Source: Monarcha castaneiventris obscurior (lineage: Eukaryota; Chordata; Aves; Passeriformes; Monarchidae). From it: 64,000 nucleotides of DNA. The notes beneath the pieces are model-generated. The model was not told the origin of the DNA, ran no database searches, and worked only from the letters and a program-made list of their open reading frames with translations. The position numbers and the translations under genes were made by a program. Location of the stretch: NCBI GenBank assembly GCA_026261815.1, contig JAMPIT010000890.1:4866001-4930000 (forward strand). Direction: 5' to 3'. This document shows, piece by piece, positions 37,401-47,414 of the stretch; positions within the stretch are counted from its first letter, which is position 1; every line of letters starts with the position of its first letter.

Positions 37401-39374
37401 GACCTGCGAAAATGCATTTTTAACAGCTAAAATTCCTGAAAGTGACAGGAAGGTTAAAAGCATGTTGAAACAATTTAAGGAAGAGACCAACTAAACATCA
37501 GAGACTCACTGTAATTATTTCAACTTAGGCATTATAAATCCAGGATTTTAATAAGTAAGTTTTAATTTAAAATAAGTAAGCTGAGTTGTGGAAATGCCCT
37601 CACCAACAGCAGAGAAACTGTCTGCTTTTACTGAAACTATGCCATGGTAATGCAGGGATGATTAATGTATAATAGATACTGTGACTTGAGATCAGAATAC
37701 AGTTCCTGTAAATGATACATTAGATTAAAATAAAATTATAATTTTGCCCCATTTTGGCACTAGAACTTTCAAAGCAGTTGAATACAACGAACATTTGAAG
37801 AAGATGAATAACAATTTTTTTTTTCTGGCTAGAAAGGTACTGGTGCTTAACACTACATATAGAAGAGGATCCAATTTTTAATTAGTTTCATCAGATAAAC
37901 ATGTTCATGTATTTGTTTGAATTTCATGTAAAATTCATTCTTTGCCCAGTCAATGCTGTAATTCCAAAGAAGCAATATATTGTCTTCCTCCTTAGTGAAG
38001 AGAACAAATTACTGTTAACTGTACAAACTCATCTCACCTTAAAGAAGAACCAAAACTTTTGTAAAATATGAAAAAGGGAATAAACCATCACATGAAAAAA
38101 AAGAAAATTCACCTTCCCTTGTCTTTATCAGACCTTATCAAAGTTTCCAAGACACATAAGCAAACTAAAAAACTGGGAACTGCAATAGGAAGGGAAATTC
38201 AATGTTGACTAAGTAACATATGCAGTAGGAATCATTTATATTTTTACTAGGTTTTAAATCTGTTATTTAATAATTAAAAAAAAAAAAAGGTAGACTGTTC
38301 CCCCAACCCAAGAAAAGTACTGCTACAAAAATTTAAAGATAATTAAGAAAACCTGCCCTAAAAGTGCTACTTCAGAGGTGTTTCTTCACAGAGGGCTATA
38401 TGACAAAGATAGACACACTTGGGAATTAACTAAGTGTAAAGAAATGTCTCTTTAAGGAGAGTCAAACATTCATGTTATTAATTTTAGAAAATAAAAATGC
38501 AGGATCTGCAATGAAAAAGGTACCCACAGTGTCCAAATGTGCTGTAAAGGGAAGAAAACCTTCACAAGCAAGAATTGAAATCTAAATATGGAAAATTGAA
38601 ACCTGATCATGAGAAAAGCATCCTACACATTTCCTTGTGAAACTCCTTGCTACAAAGTGCTGTTAGAATCAGTAACTCAGAAGCATTCAAAGTAAGATAT
38701 GGATATGGAAAATGCCCAGGGTTTTATGCCATATCAACAACAAAGTGTTTTAGAAGGGTTATCAGCCTGACTATCTGATCATTAGCCTTATCTCCCTGTG
38801 AAATATAAAGCAAAAGCTGCTGTTGAGGGGAAATACAGGCCTGAATGGACCAATCATCAGATTCAACACCACAAGACAGTGCCCACACTGCCACTGCTTC
38901 CCTGCCACCAGTAGCCTTTCTTAAACAACATTTTTCTAAAGCACAGTAACCATTCGCATATTCAAATATATATTAAATATTAAACTAATTTCTCATATTG
39001 ATATCTTGGATTTTGGACATGCCAGGCAGCCAATCTGTACTCATCTGTCATCTAAAGCATGAGTGTAATGGGATGATGCCATGGTTTTCCTAAAGTGCAT
39101 TGCAATCACAGATCTGTTTCTTAAAGCAAGAAGAGACCATTAGATAATGTAGTGTTGATTTATTACACAGGCAGATAGCATCAGAAGGAACCTGTTTTGC
39201 AGTCCAGTTGCCTTTTTTGATTCAGACAACTGTTACACATGTTCACAGAACAGATTAGCAGGTTTGGATACTGGCTTGTGTTAGTTACAAGCAGGTTTGG
39301 ACAGTTCCTTTTTCTTTGATATGTGTATGGCCCAAGGCTATCCAGAAAATAATAATCTTGCGTAACAATATATA
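34426..39374. other. Non-coding stretch, no recognised feature
   Basis: Unique sequence of about 4.9 kb with an A/G-rich patch at 36896-36930 and an A13 run at 38276-38288. An open frame at 37165-37494 (+, 109 codons, lysine-rich end) has no recognised domain. No other element is visible. Confidence 0.5.
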
Positions 39375-39610
39375 TTTCAAACCTAAAGAAGGGAAATACA
39401 GGTTAGATATATGGAAGAAATTCTTTACTGTGAGAGTGATGAGACACTGGAACAGGTTGTCTAGAGAAGCTGTGGATGCCTCATCCCTGGCAACGTTCAA
39501 GGGCATTAAGCAACCTGGTCTAGTGGGAGGTGTTCCTGCCCACATCAGGGGGATTGGAACTGCATGATTTTTAGGGTCCCTTTCAATGAAAACCACTCTA
39601 TGATTCTATA
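39375..39610 (+). mobile_element. CR1 LINE fragment (3' UTR)
   Basis: Sense-strand CR1 3' end. Landmarks in order are 'gaaattctttactgtgagag', 'gatgagacactggaacagg', 'ttgtctagagaagctgtgga', 'cctggtctagtgggaggtgt', 'ggggattggaactgcatga', and the terminus 'ctctatgattctata'. It is 5'-truncated and belongs to the ATTCTATG subfamily group. Fairly good preservation suggests it is younger than the copies at 3.1 and 33.9 kb. Confidence 0.95.
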
Positions 39611-41612
39611 ACATCGACACTTGGACATTGCTTGTGATGAAAAATTTAATACCGCTTTCAATGTTATACGTGAAAGAAACTTAAATGACCATTAAAATAG
39701 AGCCTTGTCTGTAAAATTGGAAACTTAAGTACAGTTCCCTGCTCCGAGTGGTATAAGATTTCTTAACTTAAGCTCAGAATTATGCCAATCTGTGCATCTA
39801 ATCTTCAAGAAGTTGGCCTTCAAGCACAGATTCCCTGAAATTTTTAGACTGACTCCAAGACAAATAACCAGCCTCTCAGTGATGGGCTTCTACTAGTCCC
39901 TTACTTTGATGCCAATGCAGGCACAGAACTGTAAAAGTGGGACCTCTGGGAGAAGCAAATTCAGAGAGCACGACTGTGTTGTCTGGAAGAAAAGACATTG
40001 CAGGTTGCCTGCCACAACCTTGTTGCCACAGTACCTCCCTCTGAACGTGTGTTGGTGCACCCAGGGTGAGAATGAATCAGCACTGCGGCATCAACAACAC
40101 ACCACTTCCCCTATTAGGGACACCTGTTGATAATTTAACAGCCTGAAGAACAGCTGAAAAATGAGTCTCAGTGCTGGCAGCCAGCACATCTATTCAGCAG
40201 TAAATCTTTCCTCTTCAGCGGTTATTCAAGGCACTTGCTCCTACACTCTTGTTTACAATGGCTTAGCTCTGTTGGTATTTGTGTGTAGAGAGAACACAAG
40301 AAAAGAAGAAATGTAGGCAGTGTATTATCACCTAAGATAAGTGAAGGCTGCCTGCCTCTGTGGCACATCAAAAGTAGGATTAACCATGCGTATGTGTGAA
40401 AAAAACAAAAAACTAAAACCAAAAAAAACACCAACACAACTTTTAGAAAAACTGTTTCCCTTAAAAAAACAAAAGATCACCAACAGATATCTTAAATGGA
40501 GGACAGAACTGAGAGGCAAAGCCAGATACTTCCCACCAGAAGGAAAACGAGAGAGTGGGTCTAATCTTCTAGTCCCAGAGGAGAGAGAAGTGGACCTGCT
40601 TCTTTTACTGTGGCCTTAGATGGAAAGCATTGAAAGGTTTCATTTCAATTCAAAGGTGAAATGATACCATATATGAAATAATCTTCAATTCCTTAGTGCT
40701 CTGGACATCCTGTTTATCAGTTTTTTATCCCAACACTGACAGATGAGCAGGGGGCTGAAAGGCATCTGAACAATCCAACCCAGTCATAGCCCTTCATCAA
40801 GATCCTTGCAGCTGTGTCCAAGAGTAACAGAAATGCAGTCCAGATATGATATCTATGTTGAGGTTGCTGTTGTGGCTCTAACCATGTTAAATTAAATCTA
40901 ACCAGATTTAACCTCTGACAATTCTAGACAAATATCCAGCTGTGACATTTCACCAGAGCATATTTTTGTGATCTAAAGGAGGGTAATTTAATGTATAGAT
41001 AGCAGTGTCGTGAGGGGAGGGAACACTGACACAAATAGTCACCAATAATGGGTGTATATAATGGCAATATTTGTTTGTGGTTTCCTGTGTCAGGAGGGAA
41101 TCATTTCACCTCTTTTGGAAGCCATCCTTTTTCAAAGGACACAGCCACAAACTTCATCATGCCAATTACAGTCAGCATTAAGAAGGTCTGAACGGTCTCT
41201 GACATATGGCTGAGTTTAGAAACAGAGCACTAAAATAATATCCTGCCTAAATGGCTTTCTGACAATGCTAGAAAACGTTGTCTATTCTATTTATGCAGTG
41301 AAATTAAAAATAAACAAAAATATTCATAAAAGAATACTTGAAACACTTTTCAAAGCTTTATAAAAGTCACAGTCCCAGCTCTCTCATGTAAATCTCAATG
41401 ATTTGAAGGGAAATGCTAAGAAGAAAATACTTCAGGGAAATTTTTGCTCCAACTATTGTGATCCCTCTTCTTTAATTTCTCTTCTTGATAGAAACTTTTG
41501 CATCCTATATTCAGTGTATGGGCTCTTGGAGTGTAGACTGGTGAATTTCCTCATTCCCACACACCTTTGGACTCTCTCTTTAACTGTTCTAATGAAGAAC
41601 AAGGACAAATTT
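39611..41612. other. Non-coding stretch, mostly unique
   Basis: Unique sequence between two CR1 copies. It contains one A/C tract listed separately. No exon, RNA gene or further element is recognised. Confidence 0.5.
40398..40440 (+). repeat. A/C-rich low-complexity tract
   Basis: 'gaaaaaaacaaaaaactaaa' followed by 'accaaaaaaaacaccaacac'. Another A-rich patch with single C residues lies nearby at 40460-40475. Confidence 0.8.
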
Positions 41613-42370
41613 CAGAGAATCGGATAATGGTTTGGGTTGAAAGAGACCTTAAAGACCATCTAGTTCCAACAGCCCTGCCATGGGCAGGGACATCTTTCAG
41701 CAGTCCAGATTGCTCAGAGCCCAAACCAACTTGGCCTTGGACACTTCCAGGAAGAGGACATCCACAATTTATCTGGGCAATCTGAAAGAATTTCTTCCCA
41801 ACATCTAGTCTAAATCTACTCTCTTTCAGTTTAAAGCCATTTCCCCCTGTCCTGTCACTGCATGCACTTGTAAGCAGTCACTCTCCATCTTTCCTGTAGG
41901 CTCCCTTCAGGTGCTAGAAGGCCATAATTAGATCACCAGAAGGCTTCTCTTTTCCATCCTGAACAATCCAAATTCTTCTTAGCCTTTCCTCATAGGAGAG
42001 GTTCTCCACCCCTCTGGTCATCTGGGTGGCCTCCTCTGGACTCACTCCAACAGCTCCATGTCCTTCCTGTGCTGGGACCCCGGAGGTGGATGCAGTGCTC
42101 CAAGTGGGGTCTCAGCAGAGCAGAGCAGAGCAGAGCAGAGCAGAGCAGAGCAGAGCAGAGGGGCAGAATCTCCCTCCTTCCCTTGCCCTGCTGGCCACAC
42201 TGCTTTGGATATATTTGGCTTTCTGGGCTGTGAGTGCACATGGCTGGGTCACGTTCAGCCTCTCACCCACCAGCAGCCCCAAGCCCCTCTGCCAGGGCTG
42301 ATATCCACCCCCCAGCCTGTGCTGATACCTGGGGTTGCCCTGACTCAGGTGCAGCACCTTGCACTGGAAA
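41613..42370 (-). mobile_element. CR1 LINE fragment, antisense, about 760 bp
   Basis: The longest continuous well-preserved CR1 here, in reverse orientation. Plus-strand landmarks are 'agagaatcggataatggttt', 'gggttgaaagagaccttaa', 'tgccatgggcagggacatct', 'cttccaggaagaggacatcc', 'ctgggcaatctgaaagaat', 'cccctgtcctgtcactgcat', 'cctcataggagaggttctcc' and 'ggcctcctctggactcactc'. Next come 'gtggatgcagtgctccaagt', the '(CAGAG)n-gggcagaatc' block, 'ctgctggccacactgctttg' and 'caggtgcagcaccttgcact', where it is 5'-truncated. The usual short CAGAG motif of CR1 has expanded to nine copies. Confidence 0.97.
42116..42160 (+). repeat. (CAGAG)9 microsatellite inside CR1
   Basis: Nine perfect tandem copies of the pentamer CAGAG, 45 bp. 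They replace the short 'agcagag' stretch normally found at this place in antisense CR1, so the repeat grew from a seed supplied by the retrotransposon. Because the array has no stop in any frame, it creates spurious overlapping open frames on both strands, coding QSRAE- or ALLCS-type repeats. Confidence 0.97.
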
Positions 42371-45300
42371 CCTCCCATATTGCCACAAAAATACAGTTCT
42401 CATTCACTGGCCAGCTTTCCTTGTAAAACAAATTCAGCTTAAAATCAGGTCCAAGAAAGAAAAGAATTTGTCTCAAAGGTACTGACAGCACACACACTGG
42501 CTAAAGACATTTGCAAATGCTCTTACAAGACCATGGTTTTCAAATAATGTTTTACAAAGTTTTGGATTAGACATCTGAATATTTATTCTATGGATGAAAC
42601 AATACACAGCCCTCACTGTGATGGAGAAATAGAGGGTTTAGGGAAAAAATAAAGTTAGTCAAGACACTCAGGTATGCAAGAACTATAGAAAAGGCAGTGT
42701 AAGGAAGAAGCAGTTTCTTCTTCAGCATCCGGTTAGAGGCTGCAAGAGGTCTGCTTGGATGACAAGCTGAGGCTGTTAGTATTTCAACATTATGATCAGT
42801 GATAGGTTCAGAAACTTAAACCCATTACTTAATAAGATCACTGGAGATTTAAAAAAAAAAAAAGAAAGAGAGAGCAGGAGGGATAGAGGGAGACAGTGAA
42901 AAATTTAAGTATTCAAACATAAAGACTCCCTGATTGACATCTATAATTACATTTTGAAACTCATGCCAGAGCAATATGTCTACTCATCTGTAGCAAGGTC
43001 TGAACATTCAGCTTGGTAACTTCTAGGGACTGTATTTGGAATGTTTTACTGGGTCACTAATTGGGTTTTATTTAATAAACCTTTTCTCAAACGGATAATC
43101 TTAGAGGAGGAAGTGCAAATTTTTTAATATTTTAACTTATTTTTTATTTTGTCACCTAATGTTCTAATTGGACGTGTTTGATTGAATCATGCAGAACTGA
43201 ATTAGGAATGGTTTAGTCATCTCGAATATTCTGCTGTAGTCCAGGAAGAGGATAAAACAGTAAAAGTTCAATTTTAACATACTCATTATTATTTTAGAAG
43301 AAAAATATTCTCAAAGTACATTGAAAATTGGTGTCCATCCACAAGTTTGTCATTGTAGATAATGATAAATCTTATTCCTGCTTATTCTCCCAACAGAAGT
43401 ATATATTTTTTAGGAATATAAGAAATGAACTGTGACCCATTTGAATAAAATGGAGATGGGCCAGTTTTAATAAGTGGATTTTGTTCCCTTCTTTCATTTC
43501 CATGAAGACCATGAAAAATTGGACCAAAATAATTGGCTGCCTCTTTTAGCTGGATTTCTATGCATGGAAAGGATAAATAGCACTTATGCCTGGTACTAGC
43601 ACAAGGCCTGAAGCTACAAAATGAGCTCTTATATGTTACCGTTGGAGGCCAAAACCAATTTAAACATCAATGACCTCAATGGATTTTTGGATCAGACTAC
43701 TTGGAAAGAAAGCATAGAATTAGTTTGGACTATCTCTGTCCAAGTTAGAGTGAGCACATTTTTCACCACTCTTTTAAATAACAGCAAAGGGAGAATTAGG
43801 AAGGAAAACAAGAGCTTTTTCAAAGATCCCACCAGTTTTAGAAAAATGCCTCATGTGTTTGAAGACTCTCTTCATATTATTCCAGATTTTTATAAAACAC
43901 TTACAAGTTTACTTCAAAAATAAATAACACCATTTAATAATAAGAGTTTAAAAATACTTTGGAAGATTCTCAATGAAATTTGTGTTCCTTTAGGATAGGA
44001 CTCATGTCATCTAAATTTTACCATCTGAAAACTGGTGTCTCTCCTCAGCTAGACACTTTACACACTTGTTTAAGGATTTGTGAAAATTACAGAGGTAATT
44101 CAGCCTACTGAGGTATGGTGGGTTGTTTTGCCCACGGATCATAAGGGCAACAGGAGAAGAGAATAGTTTGGATAAGATTTCTAACATTTTAGACAAATCA
44201 TGTTAAGCAGAAAGAACCAAGTTCTTGATACAGACAGAAAGGCCTGCTTTAAGGTGCCAAACAGTTACAATTGAACTGCTGTCTTACGGTTGGGCCATTA
44301 TAGATGAAATGGAATAATTAAATAATAATACAGGAACTTATAAAAGTTCTTGGAAATCATTTTTCAGTCTGTTCTTGTTACAGGAAATTCTGTTATCTCA
44401 AGCCATTTCAAAGCTTTTAGTAATGTGCAATTTATGGATTGCCTTGGGTCATGAGGATACACACCTTAAAAATAACTAGTGAGAGACAGAATGGAAGCTC
44501 ACAAGCATAGGGGAAAGAGTTTCCTTCTGATCTCATTACATAATGGTCTATCTCAGTTTTGAGACTATTCTCATTTTTAGACACAGAGACAAAAGCCTTT
44601 CTTGGGAAAGTGGAAAAATTTGAACATGTGGAGAGTCCTGCCAAGAATAAACTTCTCTTTCCATCCATACCAGTATACAAGGAAGGAGAGTAACCTCCAA
44701 CAATGGGTGGCTGTTTGCAAGAAATATGAATCTCTTCAACCCTCACAATCTGTTCTAGAAGAGAACAAGTGCTCACAGCACTATGCTAAATAGAGGGGGA
44801 AGGAATTAACAGGTAGCATGCAGTAGAAAGTCAAAGATTTGTGCTTAGTGGAACAGATCACATGATTGAGACCTCCTTAGATGTGACTTGTATGAGCAGC
44901 TGTTGATGGGAGAGAGAAACTATATCCCTAAACTTAGCATAGCTGGTATTTCTCACCCCTATTTCACTTCTTATTATTTCTTCAAAATATTTTGTAGTGT
45001 TTCCAAGAGTAGATTTTCAGCCGAGACTAGAATATCAGTCATAGTGACAAAGAGAACAAATTCTAATTAGTCTCTTTAAAGTCACAATTAATAACATCAA
45101 AGTTATAATTTCTTTAAAAATTTCAATATATCTTCATGGATGATTCAGTGATGATTTTATTCTAGAAAATTTCACATGAATGCTTCTGTTTGAGTTTTGA
45201 TATAATTTATATCATATCCTCTGCTAACTTCTGTCTGGGAAACTGGGATTGGTAGTGTGAATCCTGAAATATTAAGAGATTGTTTTTTAAAAAAAGGAAC

Positions 45301-45426
45301 AAATGAGCTTTAACCAAAAAAAGAGAAACCAAAAATACACTGAAACTAGACAGTTCATAATGACTCCCAGTCCCTGCAATAAACAGAGTGAGGATGTATA
45401 CCTAATGAAAATATGATATAGTGAAA
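42371..45426. other. Non-coding stretch, no recognised feature
   Basis: Unique AT-rich sequence. A13 at 42851-42863 runs into a purine-rich patch to about 42895. A 100-codon open frame at 43621-43923 (+) and a pair on opposite strands at 44432-44793 have no recognised content. Confidence 0.5.
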
Positions 45427-45567
45427 TGGTCTAATGAAAGGTGTCCCTGCCCACAGCAGTGGGGTTGGCATTAAATGACCTTTAAGGCCCCTTCCAACCT
45501 AAGCCATTCTATGAATCTATGATTCTATGATGGTTCTATGATTCTATGCTTCTATGCTTCTATGATG
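45427..45567 (+). mobile_element. CR1 LINE 3' terminus with expanded octamer tail
   Basis: Short sense CR1 3' end beginning 'tggtctaatgaaaggtgtcc' and running through 'cagtggggttggcattaaat', 'gacctttaaggccccttcca' and 'acctaagcc'. It ends in a tail of ATTCTATG-type octamers (45506-45567) instead of poly(A), as is typical of CR1. The tail has about seven units with variants (AATCTATG, CTTCTATG). Confidence 0.95.
45506..45567 (+). repeat. CR1 octamer tail (ATTCTATG)n
   Basis: Units read ATTCTATG, AATCTATG, ATTCTATG, an irregular ATGGTTCTATG, ATTCTATG, CTTCTATG and CTTCTATG, then ATG. Most CR1 copies end in two or three units, so this is a longer tail, either laid down at insertion or grown later by slippage. 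Confidence 0.9.
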
Positions 45568-47363
45568 TAATACCTTCTTTCACATTAACAGCTCCCTAGT
45601 AAATTATTACCATCTGACCTACAGAAAAGAGCAAATAATACTCTGAAAGAGAAAGAACAGATAAAAACGGGAACATCCAGGCCAATACTACCATCAGCTT
45701 TTCTGGCATTATAAACAGAGATTTCTCTAGTAAATGGAAATTAACCCCATGACTTCACATTCACTAGGGTCTCTGGCAGAGTATTTGCAAGCCAGAGGTT
45801 TTCCAGGCTGTGTAACTTCCTGTCTTTAGTGGCAGTGGGACTCTATAGCCAGATTAGATTACATTTGCCACCCTACTGTATGTTTGTCTAGGCAACCACA
45901 GAAATGCTTTGAAACTAATGGGCAAGGACAGCTGTCTCAAAGGGTTCTGCAAAACCACGATCCAGGTATGACGCTAGGATGGCTTGTTTGCACAGAAAAG
46001 TTGGCAGTTGTAGCTACTGCGAGTAAGGAGAAAACAAATGTGATTCTATTTTAGTTATGCTGGTATAATGTCCACATCAGAGAGTTCTATTTTAGAGAAA
46101 AAGTCACTCTGTTCAGCAGTAACAACACTTTGCCTCACTGGAGCAAAACCGGACCAACACCTGTTCTTCTCAAATTAGAGGGTGAAGGGATTTTCTTGAC
46201 ACTTTTGTTATTTTTCTCTTTGTGAAAAAAGAAACAAAACAAAAATGGTTCTGCAAGTTTCACCAGGAGGAATAAAAGAAGGGGAGAAAAATGGATTTTG
46301 TCCGGATTCTTGCCCTTGCATCCACACACTAAATAAAGGAATACTGATGACAGTCAGTTCTAAATCACAAAAGAAAAGCGTCAAAGTTAAAATAAAGTCT
46401 TCTGACTGAATTGCAATGTTGCCACATCCCATGCCCTTTCTGGAACACTTTGGAATGAAAATGTTTCATTCACTTGTTCTGGGGTATTGGTGGGGGTTTT
46501 TTTATGGTTTGTTTTTTTTTTTGTGGTGAACAAAACTGACAGGAATCTGGAGGGAACGTTCTTCCCTTGGTGGCCCCAGCCCAGTGGGGGTGATGGGGCA
46601 ACCACAGGTAGAGAGGGGAGAGGAAGTTATGTCCTGAGTTTAATGTGCCACCACACATTAGTAGTATCCATGGTTATACACAGGCAGCACCCCTTGGATG
46701 TGCAGTCAGGGAGGGGGGAGAAGAGAGGGAAAAGCATGGAAGGGTGTTTAATATCTATTGACTGGCTAATTACCCAATAGGCCGGCATTCCGATGGAACA
46801 TGACTTCTGCAGAAGCTGCATAGTGAATGCATTTGCTGTGGTACAGAAATTAGGGACACTCATTTGGTAAGAGGGTCTGTTAAGGACGGAATGTCTCTCT
46901 GATGACAGTTCAGTTCTGTGGGAAGCTAGAAAAGCACAAAACTGCTGCTAAGAGTAGCTCTGACAGGAATAGGTAAGTGTGGGTTGAAGCAATCATGATT
47001 CATGATTAACTTATGGGAGCTAATCAAAAATCCTGTGGGCAATCCCTGGACCCCTACTGTCTTCAAAGCCTCTCACAGCAGTCTCTCTGTATGAAGAAGG
47101 GTATTACATAAAGATGGGGAATGATTTTTAAGGGACCTGGATGAGAATTTGCTGGAATGGGCTCCTGTGCAATCCTGTGGTTGGCAGCGTCATCGCCTTT
47201 CCCATGACATGTTCCTGTGATGTTGGCTTGCTTGGTGAGCCTGTTTGAGCAGGTTAGGATATGCTTTCAGACACAAAACCAGATCTGAATAACAAATCAG
47301 AATGATTAGGACTCATCAAAAAAATCTTGCCTTGACATGCCTAAAGCAGAGAGATGCTAGGTG
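45568..47363. other. Non-coding stretch, mostly unique
   Basis: Unique sequence with a T/G-rich tract (listed separately) and a G-rich patch at about 46557-46730. Open frames on both strands around 46135-46863 follow this composition and are not recognised as genes. Confidence 0.5.
46481..46525 (-). repeat. T/G-rich low-complexity tract (A/C-rich on minus strand)
   Basis: 'ggggtattggtgggggtttt' followed by T-runs and 'ggtttgttttttttttttgt'. Same texture as the A/C tracts elsewhere, in the opposite orientation. Confidence 0.75.
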
Positions 47364-47411
47364 CCCTGCCCTCCCATCTCCCATCTCCCTCCTCCCATCT
47401 CCCTCCTCCCC
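47364..47411 (-). repeat. Heptamer array with G-quadruplex potential
   Basis: On the plus strand C3 runs begin at 47373, 47380, 47387, 47394, 47401 and 47408, an exact 7-bp period with units CCCATCT or CCCTCCT. Two further C3 runs precede them at 47364 and 47369. On the minus strand this gives eight G-runs of at least three, most joined by exactly four bases (AGAT or AGGA), well beyond the four runs needed for a canonical quadruplex. It is likely a variable-length tandem repeat. Confidence 0.88.
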
Positions 47412-47414
47412 TGC

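Noticed and set aside
42026..42426. Several overlapping open frames on both strands with QSRAE or ALLCS repeats
   Set aside because: Translations of the CAGAG microsatellite and antisense CR1, not genes.
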